Origin: Ficedula albicollis
Lineage: Eukaryota > Chordata > Aves > Passeriformes > Muscicapidae
NCBI RefSeq assembly: GCF_000247815.1
Contig: NC_021686.1
Coordinates: 7,727,537-7,791,536, forward strand
DNA length: 64,000 nt
Direction: 5' to 3'
The stretch's first letter is position 1. Each line of letters begins with the position of its first letter. Below the pieces are notes generated by a model that did not search any database, was not told the DNA's origin, and saw only the letters and a list, made by a program, of their open reading frames with translations. Both the position numbers and the translations under genes were made by a program. Positions 1-20,000 of the stretch are shown here, in pieces.

Positions 1-1147
1 GAGGCACAGGTTACATTTAGAAGAATTGGCAATAAATTTGAGAAATCACCCTCACCTGCTACAGGGGTTGTTAATCATGTTATTTCAGCTTCAGCTCTCC
101 TACCTTTCATGCAATGTAATTTTTTAAGCATGTCAAATATTTCGTGCCATACTTTATGTCATTATGATGCAAAATCTAAGCATATTAATCTTAGACTATT
201 TTACCTGCTATCAGAGTCTGAAGCAATTTCTTTTCTTCCTCCAAATCGTATTTGACACTGCAATACACAGATTTTAAGAAATTTTAATAATGTTTTATTA
301 CGCTAAATAAATTCAGTTTTCTGAACTATTTCTATATATGAAGCAAAGTCACATAAAAAAAAAAGAAGAAGCACAAAATAGAGCACTGCAAAATACAGAC
401 TGCATCCAAAAAGTACTCTAGAGCATCATGTTACACTAATGGGCTGCTCTTGCAGTTCAAATATATCCTCACTAGCCAGAGCAACACACCTGCAGGTCCT
501 TCAGTAAATTGAAAACTGAGTGGAAATTACTACTTTTGAGTTTTAAATGTGTACCCAAAAAACCAAACCTTGCTCCTACCCAGGTCAGTGCTACAATTAC
601 AGAACCACTCTTTATAAAACATTTCACTGGCTCACTTCTGAGGCATTCTTTTGCCTCCCAAGCTCTCCCAAATTAACTCCAGTCTGTTAAATTGTACTCA
701 CTGAACTTCATGTTGGCACAAATACAGACATACTTATATAAATCACATTTTTACATGTATTTTAACCATTCACTAAAAATCTAGTGCAAAGAAAAGAAGC
801 TGCTACTCTAAAACTAAGACTTTGTAGTACACTGCAATTTAGTTCAGTCATATCAGGATTACAAGAATATATATTCCTAATGTATATTCTATAATATTAC
901 ATATATTTAAAACAGATCTCTTACAAATATAACTTGTCCAGAATAAGAATTTTAAATAAATACTGCACAGCGGTTGTTTGCTAGCAGACAAAACCTCAGT
1001 TGTACTATGTGAAAGCCACGATTTCTTCTTTGTTTCCTTTTCTTCTTTTTCCTTCTCTTTGTTAAACAGAAAGCAAAGACAGTCCCTGCTAGCAGTGACA
1101 ATTCTGAGTAAGCCACTGCATGTGTGTTGGATTTTTGGATTTCTCAC
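1..1147 (-). other. SNX29 intron 2 (partial)
   Basis: AT-rich non-coding DNA downstream of SNX29 exon 2 in the transcribed direction. No further SNX29 exon was recognised here. Short reading frames over 848-1247 have no recognisable protein content beyond the exon itself. Confidence 0.7.
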
Positions 1148-1212
1148 CTGTTTAACTGCATCCAGTAGCCGTTCTAGAAGAAATTGTCTTTTAGTGTCGT
1201 TGCTCTGTGAAC
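1148..1212 (-). CDS. SNX29: SNX29 exon 2
   Basis: A 65-base exon. The acceptor AG is the complement of 1213-1214 and the donor GT the complement of 1146-1147. With the single G carried from exon 1 it reads G-S-Q-S-N-D-T-K-R-Q-F-L-L-E-R-L-L-D-A-V-K-Q without a stop and ends on a codon boundary (phase 0). Confidence 0.93.
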
Positions 1213-4200
1213 CTGAAAATCAACAAAATCATATCATTTTAAAATAAATTTTGTTAATACATTTGGGCCAACACAAACTTCTTTCTCTTGTCCCTGAAAA
1301 CTTCCTTCCCCTGACAATTAACTAACGTATCTTCTCTAAGCAAAAGGATGCAGTATAAACTATGCTTTGAGCTTTCAAGTAGCCTTTCTCTAACAGGAAG
1401 CAATACGGTTTCAAATATCATCTAGATTCTTATTTTAGTAATATTTTGAAGATATTTTCACCTGTACCAAACACAGAATAATTATTCAAGCTGATGCACA
1501 GCTTGCCCTGAGTTTCTTAGTACCAGTGTGGTATAGCATCACAGCACTAGAAAAGAATGGAAAACAAGAATGACACACCAGGAGTATCCTCTTACTGTCA
1601 AACTTTATTGCAGAAAGAGTTCTAAGTCAGGTGAACAGAGAGAAACTGTTAAAATCAGAAAGAGTTCTAAGTCAGGTGAACAGAGAGCAACTGTTAAAAA
1701 CAGAAAGAGTTCTAAGTCAGGTGAACAGAGAGAAACTGTTAAAATAAATCCCCTAAAATTTAACTAGCAGCATACTAGCATACTAGCATTTTACCAGCAT
1801 AGTTGCTCTGATTAACACCTATAAAATCTATTTTGTTACTATATAAGGAACTATGCAAGACAATCTCTAACTTCTCAAGCTGTTTCAACAATAGCATAAT
1901 ACTTTACTTGCTGGAATATTCTTTATAAACTCCCACAAATATGGTAACGCTTATTCTTTTAGACAACCTACATTGCTGCTGTAATTTTTTTATTCTCAGC
2001 TTAAGTTCAAAACATCCAACAGAAACCTCCGTGACATCTCTGGAGTTAAAGTCATTCTATTCTCCTTTCAAAGAACATACAACCAATGTACACATGGACT
2101 GAAAGCCAATTATCCAAACTCTGCATGAGCAAATTCCTCCCGACTGAAAATCAAACACCACACACTAAGCCCTCTAGCAAAGAGAGATGATCAAAAATAT
2201 GTGCTTCCTCTTGCTATCTGACACTGTGAGGTCCAAATCCCAGAATTTCCTATCTTCATAATTCCATTCAAAACAGGACCAGCAGGACAAGACAGAATTT
2301 GTCTGGTTGAAATGATTCTGCCCTTGTTTAAATGTATATATTCATATAATACATAAGAACACATTACATTGATATAATGTATTATAAAAATCCATATTCA
2401 TCTATAAATATACTAATAGAATTCATATTCCATATGGTTTCATATATTCATATTCATTAAATAGAAGAAAACCCCCACAGTATGGCAGAATAATAAAAAC
2501 AACAGGAAAAACGCGCAAATATAGCTGCTAACTAAGCTTCCCAACGCTGATTTTGCTGACTACAGTGCATTTTCAAGAAGTTGTGCTTCCCATTTTGAAC
2601 TCTGACTCAAACTGTGCAGACATGTGATGTGTGAGGCCTGGGGCAGTTAGTCAAGCACTCCAGTGCACACAAACAATGTTCAGTGCCAGTCCAGGACTCC
2701 AGAAACAAACCCCACACCAAACAGGTTTTAACTTCCTAACAGCTATGCCAGTTATGCCAGTGTGAAGATAAGGTTAAATTCATATAATCCCTACCATTCC
2801 ACACTATGCTCCTCCAGAGATTGCAATTTATTAAACAATATTCAATGTTCTTACCACACATACATTGCCAAAATGAAGATGTATACATGCCTATGTATCC
2901 ATTTGCTTTATAATAAATCACATCACCATAAAACAAAGATAACAATCCCAACTTTTAGAGTAACTCCTCATGCTTAGTGACACTGAATATACACAACTCT
3001 ACAGATTTTCTCTGTTTTTCAAAACACATTATTCTTACAATCTTACACTACCCACATACCTGCAAGAAGAGGCATAACACAATATCTCTTTATATTAATA
3101 GCTTGAGACAACATCAGAACAAATGCATGCAATTAATAATGTCATGACCAGAAAAACATCTATCAAATGAAAATAAAAGTAGGTGGGCCAAGTTTGTCAT
3201 CCAAATGCAATACATGTAAGTTTTTTAATTCACATCTCTTTGGACCCTTTGTATCTATTTGGTAACAGAAATTATTTGCAACTAGATTCCAAACTGTGAT
3301 CAACTTAAAAAAATCCATAAAAACAGAATACCTACTGATGTTCACTATACTAATTAATGTTCTAAACCACTAAAGCATGTGATACCAAACAACCTCAACT
3401 TTACACGGATGGAGTGCAATGTGCATTTTCTCTTTATGTTACTTGTAAACTTGCACTACTAACAATCATGCCTGGAGGAGGTTACAACCAAGAATTCCTG
3501 AAGCCCTTCAGATCACCCTTACCACTAATAGGGCTATAAGGCCATGTACTGTGCCTGCTGAGGGCTTAGCTGAGGTTTCTCTTCAATGCACATCTTAAAT
3601 TCTTCGACTGCTGTTGTTTAACAGAAATTTTACAGAAGAAAAAGAATATTCACAAAGTCTAATTTAAAAAAAAAACAGAAAGATTAAGTTTCTTTGTCTC
3701 TTTTCATGCTGAGGGTATATTTTTCTTTGTAACAAGGTTAGAAAATATGGTAGTATTTAGTAATGGTTTTGTTTCAAGTAGGTGGAAGGTAAAAATAAAT
3801 CTCTACTAGCTCTATTGAAGATTCAGTTCTTTCATATTTTCATTTTCTAAACTAAGTCTTTAGAAAACAAAAAAAGAAGCATATTTTCAGACAAGAACAC
3901 CTTAAGTGTGATCAACTCCAGCTGATTTAAAGACTAAAAGTGTACTACAAACTGATTAAAATACCCTTCTCCTGATTCAGAATAACAGTAAAAAACTGCA
4001 GCAACAAAAATACAAATACAAAACATAGAATGCTTAAAAACAGAATTACTCAGAAAAAGACTGTATTTAGACTATAACAATAAAAAAGGAAGTTCATACG
4101 TGACTCTAAAAATAATTGTGGAAACATAAGGTTGCAAAAACTAAGAAACCTAAAGAGACTCCTCCCACCAACATCTACTAAGTCAAAAAGGGTTTAAAAT

Positions 4201-6921
4201 AGGCTCAGGTACTGCTCCTGCCTCTGTTGACCCTCCTCATTTTCTGTTGTTCAAGGTCATGCTTTCCTATTTTTAAAACAAAATTCTCTTCATACTCTGA
4301 CACAAACATCCACACCTACAGCAGCAGCAAACTGGCATACAAGTAAAGGCAAGCAGGATTTTCATCCAGTTCTTCCTAGGTAAAGCCCTCTTCAGCACCA
4401 CATGCAGCATATAAGTAAAATAAATGAATCTCATATTGCTCTTACATATGTCCTGAATGCAACATTTCAAATTGCAATAATAAATGAATCTCATATTGCT
4501 CTTACATATGCCCTGAATGCAACATTTCAGATTGCAACCCCTTTTGTTTGCTCTAATACAGGTTCTGATGGCACAAATTTAAGATAAAACAAACACAGAG
4601 CTAATTAAATGCTACCTTATACTACATTATTATGATTCTACTGCCTCTTCCTCCCACCATGAGTTGCATTTTTAAGTTTTTTGGTAACCATCATTAAACA
4701 AATTACAACACCCCCAATTCTTGACAAGCACTTAAATCTTGTATCCTTGTATTATTTGCCTTTAAAGTTTAGCCTACTCAGCATTGTACAATAAACTACG
4801 AGAATGTAATTAGTAAGCAGCATTAGCAATATTAAGGTGATGATTACATCAACAGGAAGTTACCCTCACATCCACTAGAAATACACTGTAGCTAAAGAAA
4901 ATAAACATAAAACATAATTATAGACATTAAGAAGTTCTTTCATTTATATTTTAGAAACAGGTCTGTTAGTTAAAAGAGCTAAAACTGGGCACAGAAGTAC
5001 AGACAGTGCTGTCACAGGCACTAAAAGAAGGATATGGTTAAAATTGATGAGATGTTAACATGAGCCATCTCCTTTATCTGAACCAAGCATGATAACGATA
5101 GATATTTCTCTGTTCTGATCAGTTTAACTTATATTTTTCTAGAAAAATGCTGTACAGCATTGCATAACAGTAATGTTTGTTGAAGTGTAACATTAGGGGT
5201 TTATTTGTTATCTTGCTGTCCAATCGAAATTGTTGGAAAAACTTTATAATTCTTGGCAGGGGCTATACCAGGACGGTTACCATGCAATTGAACCACTACT
5301 GCCAATGTCACCCCAGGCATTACTCTAAGTAATTAAATGTTTCTTTTCTCATGAACATGCATCTCTTCATTGTCTTAGCATTACTCTAAGTAATTAAATG
5401 TTTCTTTTCCCATAAACATGCATCTCTTCATTGTCTTTAAAAAGTATTAAAGGTAATAAAAATAACTACACGATGAAGCTTTAGGCCACATGAGGTGTTA
5501 CCTTGCCTTTTGAGTCACAGAATCCAAATGGAGCTCTCAAAGATTAGTCTCCTGGGAAGATTTAGGCTGTAATTTGCATAAATTTGCACAAGACTACTCC
5601 CAGTTTGAATTCATCATTGAAGGGCCGAGGTTTTCCATATGAAAATGATGACTCTTACAAATTTTGTAATTACGATTTAGTCTATATTGTCAAGATCTGA
5701 AGCATTCGAGAAATGCAAAAATTTTCTTTTCCCGTGCTTTAAAAGATTTCATTGTTACTCGCATTTTTCACAACAGGCTTCTCCACAATAATCTTTTTTT
5801 TGCCTCATCTCTTCCACAAAAATCTTCTATTTTCTTCTTACCATAAAGGTGAGAACAAAACAGAGAAAATACAAGTGAAGTGGTTTTATTTTTCAGCTCA
5901 TTTTCAGAAATGACTGCTTTCCATAAAACACGTAGCATTTAGTCACTCCAGTTAATTCCTCAGTTTTTTTCTTACTGCCTTTGGCAACAAAGATCACCAT
6001 GTATTAGATCGGGAGGAGATCAATACGTGATCCAATTCTCAGGTGCAGAGTGTTGTCTGCAACTACCATTGCTGAAGATGTACAAAGAGACCCATCAAAG
6101 TTTTTACTAAAGAACCTCACTTCCCAAAAAGCCCCAAACAAATCCTTGCCAATGTGTTTTAACGCATATGAAATAAATACCACTTATCCTTTACATCTAC
6201 GAGAAGTCTATTGGAATTTTCAACTCTATGCTAACAAATAACTCTCCATGCTGGCCCACTCAAGCGGATCTGCTTCCTCCAGTCCTGTAGTTTCACAGCT
6301 CTCATGCAAAGCCTCAAGTATTTCCTTGACAAACATCTCAGAAAGCTCAGGATTTAGCACACATTTACCCTCAGGATTTAGCACACCCCCCGCACCACTT
6401 CCCTCTACCACAGAAGTGACCACATCCAGACAGACACATCCTCACTGGGACTCACTTAGGGACACAGCAACAGGGACCCTTTTTCCACAAGCCGTGGTTC
6501 TCCCCTCTCTCAGCGACTGCATGCTTCTGAGTTCATATTTTTAGGGTTTTTTAAACTCTTATTTTCTCTTGGTCATTTATTTCCTCAGGAGTATTTCCTA
6601 TGATTTTTCAGAGCTGAGGCAACACAAATGCCCGAGCCCAGCATCAATTGTGCTGTGAGCCAGTGTCACGCTCAAGGGCAGGGTTTACGATTTAAAACGG
6701 GGTAAAATGCCACTTCGGGGGGACTCGGGGAGCCGGAATGAGAAAAGGGGTGTGGTGATACGAGACCCGAGTGTCCCAAGCACGGCACCAGGGAGCAGCG
6801 CGGGGGAACGAGGGCAGTGCCACTCCCGCCCGGGCCCCCCGGGCACGCTCTGCCCGCGCCAGCCCCCACAGCGCCCGGCGGGCCCGGGGCGGAGGGGCCC
6901 GGCCCGGCACTCACCGCTCAT
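1148..6921 (-). CDS. SNX29: SNX29 (sorting nexin 29 / RUN domain protein), 5' end only: coding exons 1 and 2
   Basis: Two exons on the minus strand join to give 24 in-frame codons starting MSGSQSNDTKRQFLLERLLD and ending AVKQ. Seen: ATG at 6921-6919, a 7-base coding exon (6915-6921) followed by a gtgagt donor, a 5.7 kb intron, then exon 2 (1148-1212) with a ttttcag acceptor and a gtgag donor. From memory of the family, human SNX29 begins MSGSQNNDKRQFLLERLLDAVKQ, so identity is near certain. SNX29 carries an N-terminal RUN domain, coiled coils and a PX domain linked to phosphoinositide binding and endosomal sorting; only residues before the RUN core are here, and the gene continues beyond the left edge. 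It is transcribed away from TNFRSF17, GSPT1 and RSL1D1, as in human synteny. The 5' UTR is cut 15 bases above the ATG by adapter and poly-C. Confidence 0.93.
1611..1745 (+). repeat. 45-base tandem repeat, 3 copies
   Basis: Copies at 1611-1655, 1656-1700 and 1701-1745, each beginning cagaaagagttctaagtcag. Only about two substitutions separate the copies. It lies in SNX29 intron 1. The unit length is a multiple of three, so it leaves a frame open (1570-1767), but this is a repeat artefact and not a gene. Confidence 0.95.
2331..2460. repeat. AT-rich low-complexity tract
   Basis: Imperfect repeats of tatattcatat-like words with local inverted symmetry (for example gatataatgtattataa). It is simple-sequence DNA inside SNX29 intron 1. 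Confidence 0.6.
4421..4538 (+). repeat. 60-base tandem duplication
   Basis: The word taaatgaatctcatattgct occurs at 4421 and 4481. The two copies continue through cttacatatg(t/c)cctgaatgcaacatttca with only a few substitutions. Confidence 0.93.
5319..5440 (+). repeat. 61-base tandem duplication
   Basis: The word attactctaagtaattaaat occurs at 5319 and 5380. The copies continue through catgcatctcttcattgtct and differ at a few positions (ctcatgaac versus cccataaac). Confidence 0.93.
6346..6390 (+). repeat. 24-base tandem duplication
   Basis: The word ctcaggatttagcacac occurs at 6346 and 6370, so the unit is 24 bases with almost two copies. Confidence 0.85.
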
Positions 6922-6936
6922 GGTGCCCGCGGGGCT
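6700..6936 (-). promoter_or_regulatory. SNX29 CpG-island promoter edge / exon 1 region
   Basis: The base composition changes sharply from AT-rich intron to GC-rich, CpG-dense sequence around the SNX29 ATG (6919-6921). 6922-6936 is the only native 5' UTR left, because the sequence is interrupted at 6937. The real promoter and start site must lie in the part replaced by poly-C. Confidence 0.7.
6915..6921 (-). CDS. SNX29: SNX29 exon 1 coding part (ATG AGC G)
   Basis: Seven coding bases: start codon, Ser, and the first base of Gly, followed by gtgagt (complement of 6909-6914). The ATG sits in gcgggcaccATGAGC, a good Kozak context with a purine at -3. This exon is too short for any ORF caller and is recognised only because it splices in frame to exon 2 and restores the known N-terminus. 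Confidence 0.9.
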
Positions 6937-12538
<5,602 letters not shown>

Positions 12539-12544
12539 TTTATT
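12539..12544 (-). terminator. TNFRSF17 candidate polyadenylation signal
   Basis: AATAAA on the minus strand (tttatt on plus), about 32 bases after the TNFRSF17 stop. A second AATAAA lies at 12295-12300, leaving room for a longer 3' UTR. Confidence 0.5.
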
Positions 12545-12575
12545 ATTACTCAGTACAAATATACTTCTCTCCCAG

Positions 12576-12832
12576 TCATCCGACCCCCAGAACATAGTTG
12601 CAATAATCAAAAGATTTGGTGGTAACTAGAACAGTAGCTCGTTCTTCAGTAGCTGGTAATGGAAATGAAGTTTCACGGCCAGTCTGAGGTTTTACCAAGC
12701 CACAGTCACTGCAAGTACATTCTTCCACTGAATACATTAATGTTTCACTTGGAAGTGTGTGTCTAATTTCTTCTGTATTCACGCTGCTTTCAGTATTAGC
12801 CTTGAGAGTATTATTCTGCTCCACAGAGGAGT
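12576..12832 (-). CDS. TNFRSF17: TNFRSF17 exon 3 (cytoplasmic tail)
   Basis: 257 bases from acceptor ttacag to the stop at 12578-12576. The first codon is completed by the exon 2 G to give Asp (DSSVEQNNTLKAN). The EECTC and PLPA-x-EE-x-AT-x-LVTTK blocks, conserved with human BCMA, lie in the last 45 residues, in the region that binds TRAF proteins. Confidence 0.92.
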
Positions 12833-13970
12833 CTGTAAATATACAGTAGTTAATTTAGTACATACATCATGCTATACTAAACAAAGAGCTGTTAAAGATC
12901 CAAATTTCATTATGGCCCAGCTATGTTCTAACCTCAGTGAAAATTTTAAGATACAGTGAAAGTTTTAAGATGTAGCTCCATATGATAATATTTTGTTCTA
13001 TGACAATATAACCCTCTGTTTCAGAATAAGCACTGAAGTAATCCTACACATTTTCTAGTCACTTACTATTTATTGTTTGAAAACTCACAAATATATTATT
13101 TGTAAAATGGAAAAAAACTTTTTTCACCTTCACAAAATATACCATATATGCTTCTCACAGATTACAATATTAAATAAAATTATTTAAAGTGTTATAAAAT
13201 AAAAAGCTAATATTGAATGTGTATCCTCTGCCTGGGAAGAATTCCTTTTGCATTCAATGAGGGAGAAACCCTTATAAAGTTTTCTGCTTTAGAGTATTCA
13301 TAAATTATTTCTCAAACAGCATCAAGTAAGCCAGGTATGAATATACAACAACCCTGACAGGATCCAGAACCAACAAAGAAAAATTGCTGGTTTTGCAAGT
13401 CAGCTTCTGGATATTTATTCCCTAATAACTATGATAACTTCATGGAGAATATTTGAGGCATACCAAACAATCCAATGAAGACAGTCATCAGAATCTGGAA
13501 TACATACACTGTTTTTATATGGTAAGAGTAGCTTAAATGTACAATGATCTGAAATTATTTGAAGAATCTTATTTATTCACCTGTGTTATCCAGTTTTTCT
13601 TTTACGTGCTTTAGGTGCTTCCATTTAAACAAGACCATTAAGATGAATAGAGTGAGTATTAAAATCAACCCAATGCCCAAACAAATCCAAAGAATTCCAC
13701 TTGAATCAGTACCTTATGAAATAAAAGAGATGCATTACATTAATCATAAACAGTATCTAATGTACAGTAAACACATCCAACACATCAAACTTGAATGTAA
13801 AATACAACAAGAAGATGCCCAGCACAGGCACAGAGTATTGCAGAAATCTACTTACTCTTCTCACAGTAGCTTTCACATGAGGGCGGTGGTGCACTGGAAC
13901 ACCGGAGGTGACAAGGAGTGCAAGAGAGCAGCAAATTATCAAAGTATTCATTTTTGGGGCACTGTGCCAT
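12576..13970 (-). CDS. TNFRSF17: TNFRSF17 (BCMA), TNF-receptor superfamily member 17, complete
   Basis: Three minus-strand exons (13856-13970, 13581-13712, 12576-12832) join in frame to 167 codons plus stop. Exon 1 gives the single cysteine-rich domain, MAQCPKNEYFDNLLLSCTPC onward, with six cysteines and a D-x-L ligand-contact motif (FDNLL; human FDSLL). Exon 2 encodes the membrane span (GILWICLGIGLILIL then TLFILMVLF) and a basic stop-transfer WKHLKH. Exon 3 is the cytoplasmic tail with YSVEECTCSDC and FPLPATEERATVLVTTKSFDYC, closely matching human BCMA. There is no signal peptide, as expected for this type III protein. BCMA binds BAFF and APRIL and supports plasma-cell survival through TRAFs. 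The tail ends NYVLGVG, about 17 residues shorter than the 184-residue human protein. The position between SNX29 and GSPT1 fits known synteny. Confidence 0.95.
13581..13712 (-). CDS. TNFRSF17: TNFRSF17 exon 2 (transmembrane segment)
   Basis: 132 bases, acceptor ag at the complement of 13713-13714, donor gtgaat. It reads (S)TDSSGILWICLGIGL and onward to KEKLDNT. The hydrophobic stretch is about 24 residues and aligns with human AILWTCLGLSL. It enters in phase 1 and leaves in phase 1. Confidence 0.93.
13856..13970 (-). CDS. TNFRSF17: TNFRSF17 exon 1 (cysteine-rich domain)
   Basis: 115 bases, ATG at 13970-13968, 38 codons plus one base, donor gtaagt (complement of 13850-13855). All six cysteines of the BCMA ligand-binding module are in this exon. 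The start was chosen because it is the only ATG giving the BCMA N-terminus; human uses MLQMAGQC, and the second Met of that form aligns with this one. Confidence 0.93.
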
Positions 13971-16729
<2,759 letters not shown>

Positions 16730-17074
16730 TTAGAAACTGTCAAGATAAGGCTAAAGTATAATAATAAATAAGGGTTCTGGTGATGGGAAAACATGCAAGG
16801 AGGATTAAGGAGGGGGTAGCCTATAGTTCTGAAGTAGACAAGCATGTAGAATTAATAACTTTTAGGAATGACATCTACAAGATTTATGTATCTGTATTGT
16901 CTTGAAGAATGTGTACTTGTGCAAGTAGACCACTTTGTAAAAAGGTATAAAAACCCTGTAGATTTTTTGCAAGATGGGGCTCTGTCTCTGGACGCTAGTC
17001 CACAGGCTCCCGGGCCCTCAATAAAGCACCGCATAAACGACTTCGGTTGTTTGTGTTTTCTTCGGATCGGGCAA
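16730..17074 (+). mobile_element. LTR of an endogenous retrovirus (solo or partial), plus orientation
   Basis: The layout is that of an LTR: a TATA box tataaaaa at 16946-16953, a transcript-start region, then a polyadenylation signal aataaa at 17020-17025 about 70 bases on, a T/G-rich U5 (ggttgtttgtgttttcttcg), and an end at gggcaaca. No gag, pol or env reading frame follows, so it is probably solo or truncated. The 5' end is unclear because the 1,092-base poly-C block interrupts it, and TG may lie near 15620. I do not assign a family; no clear target-site duplication could be fixed. Confidence 0.7.
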
Positions 17075-20000
17075 CATGGAGACGACATTCTCAACAGTGA
17101 TCTCAAGAAAGCAGAGACTCATGAAAGTATCTTCGTGGTATCCACAGGTACAGTAAGTGAATTTCAGGATAGACAAGCTAGATCCAATTCTTCCATCTTT
17201 TATCCACTGACTTCAGTGAAAGATCCCAGCTTTTGCTGCACTCCTGGATTACTTTTTCAGGGGTGCAACAGCTTACATTTTTCTTTGGTGGAATTTGTTA
17301 TGCTCTCCTGCTCTATATGTTGCTGTGATGTATCCTACAACTGATATCTATTTGATATGATATTGGTACTCTTCATAAAAACTGTAAAGGGACTTTATAA
17401 GAGAAATGTTGATCTAAAAGCAAGGAAATAACAAAACATGCCTATGTCTGGAGGTCACCAAAGATGTGGTTAAATTATATATAGCTAAGCTGATTAAATG
17501 TCTTGGTGTTCATGAAAAGGATAGTCCTGCTCCTCACAATCTGTACTCTGAAGTGTGAGGAAGGGCTGGAGGCTTACCTGACCCCATGGCAAGCAACTTT
17601 AATTCATCAATCCAGTCAGTTCCTGGATTTTTATGTCCTGGAGCCTAGAAAAAAGGCCAGAAACAAAACGAGGGGGGAAAAAAAAGAAAAAAAAAGTTTA
17701 ACAGATGATCACCTACAGGGGATGTGCAACTAAGTCCACCACAGAAATCCACATTTGATGAACTAATGCACCAATGTCTTCATTTGAAAAGTCCTGTAAA
17801 ACTCTAAGTACAGAAGAAATTAATTTATGCCTAATTACTTGAAATTGTATACCTAAGATCATAAGATATTGTGGCAGAAATGCTTTCTCTCTCAGTTGGA
17901 CAGAATGTTTTCCTATATGGCTGCTTAGAGTTAAAACATATTTCTCATAAGACACAAAGGAAATACCAAGTAGTCTTATATTTTCAGTCAAACTCTAGGA
18001 AACTTCCCCCCAAGTAAAAGGCACAATACAGCTAATTTCATCAGAACTCTGGAGAAGGTTGCTGTCTCTTACAGCAATAATTCTCACTCTACAGTTGGAC
18101 TACTATTTCCCAAAGCTTACAGCCTTTAAGGATAAACTAATTTTTTTGACAGATGTACCCCAAACCACAAATTCTTGATAATTAAACAATATATTTTTCA
18201 CACATTGGAAACTGGAGAGCAATGACAGTAAAGGGTCTCTAATGTGTCATTCCTTTAAGCAGCCACCATTCAAGTCCCAGCCTTTTTCCCTTAGCTATAC
18301 ACAGTGCCAGTGATGTATGTAATGACAAAACACAGGCAACAAATTATTCAAAAAATGATGAGGAATTATGGTTGTCATGGCCTTTGCCTTTGTTTTCTGC
18401 ACATCTTAACATTCAAAAGTTCCTCTCAAAGGTGTGAAAGCAAACATGTAATCAATAGCTCTTAATAAGCAATAGTTCCCACTGACAGATCTCACTACAC
18501 AACTAAAGCATACATTATTTCAAAATCTATGTCAGGAGTAAGGAAGACATTTTCTGGCTTAACAAGGTTCTTGTACAACCTTCATTTTTGAGTAATTTTG
18601 ATAGAAGGAAGTTAATATTTTAAAAAACCCAGACAAGCAACCCTTCAATTACTTTTTTGGGAGAAGTGTACTATACTAACTGGCTTTAATATGAGATGTT
18701 TTATACCTCAATTGAGAAGCTGCTTGTAAAGTAAAATATTGAATTCAGACAACAAATTAAACAAAAAACAGTAGCATTAAGAATAAATTCATTAAGTGAC
18801 ATTAAGAAAAGGATATTGTTACTTAGAAACTGTAGTTACATTATGTTAATAATTGATCCATTGCCTTGTGTAATACACATAAAATCCTCTAAGCAGAACA
18901 CTGTTTTGTTATAGGTAGATTGTGCAAAGATACAAAAAAAATAGATTACTGAAATTGTGGTCCTCCTACAGTAATACTTACCTTTGGGGAATAATAATTA
19001 TATACCCTATTTACCAGTAAAGTTACATTTCAGCTCTTGTTCAGTTATGGAACTTACAAAGCTTGCACTGGCTTTCCAAATAATTACATGTTGATGCTAA
19101 TAAATGCTTTCTTCTTGTAATTTGATTTTGCTTCAAAAGTATGGCAGAAATTAGCAGAGTTGGACAAAATAAGAAAGGGTTTATCAACTACAACAATCAT
19201 TTAACCATAAATCATGAAGGATTGCCAGGGAAGTAATTCTGCAGTTACATTGCTGTAACTGAAATTCAAAAACTCCCCAAGATATCCTCTAAGAATAATT
19301 CAGACAAGTTAAGTTGGCCTGCTGATCCTTCCAGAGAGCAATGGGGGAAAAGTGCAAGAAGAGAAGTATCCCCTGCAGAAACAACAGGAAGGGGGAAAAA
19401 AAAAAAGGAAAACCAGTTCTCAGATTTGTTTCTAAAATGTTTCTGTCTGACTCAGGAGTGACATCTGGGGACAATTTATAAAGACCAGTATGAAACTATA
19501 TTTTCTTTTTGTTGTTTAGAATAATGGTTTTAGCACTGATAGTTCTAGTAGTTCTAGATAGTTCAAATTGCTGAACAGGATTTCAAGAAATCGAATTGTT
19601 TTTACTGGTGAAGGGAGCACAGGTGAAGGGAGTGGAGCCCAGCACACAGCAGGAGCTGATGTTTTCCAGCTGTACACAAACATGCAAAAATGTTTAGACT
19701 TACAGCCTTCTCCCATGGGAGCAGGACACCTCCAGTTCCATGTTGCTCTGGCCTAATACGGGCACACCAAGCACTGAACATCCAGCCAGAGCATTTCCTG
19801 CCGTGAACCCAAATTTGACTGTTGGTTTCATTAAACATCTGGAGAAACTGAAGACTTCCAGAAATCCTTGTCAGTTCTTATCTGTAACATGTTATATTAA
19901 TATTATGTGACAGAAATCAGTCACCTGGAAAAGGTAAGAAAAATTTTATCTTTCACCATTTAATTTGAAAAAAGCTGTTGTGTCTAAGCCAAAACAATAA

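Larger units (their letters stand above)
1213..6699 (-). other. SNX29 intron 1 (AT-rich, non-coding)
   Basis: About 5.5 kb of intron sequence. It holds the 45-base repeat, an AT-rich palindromic stretch near 2331-2460, and two-copy duplications at about 4421-4538, 5319-5440 and 6346-6390. I saw no conserved protein segment, tRNA or recognisable small RNA in it. Confidence 0.7.

Noticed and set aside
1611..1745. Possible CRISPR-like array (three 45-base repeats)
   Set aside because: Repeats are contiguous with no spacers, and the window is a vertebrate genome.
17075..17344. Retroviral coding sequence downstream of the LTR
   Set aside because: The frame at 16868-17344 starts inside the LTR and has no gag, pol or env feature. 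No convincing primer-binding site was matched after the LTR end.
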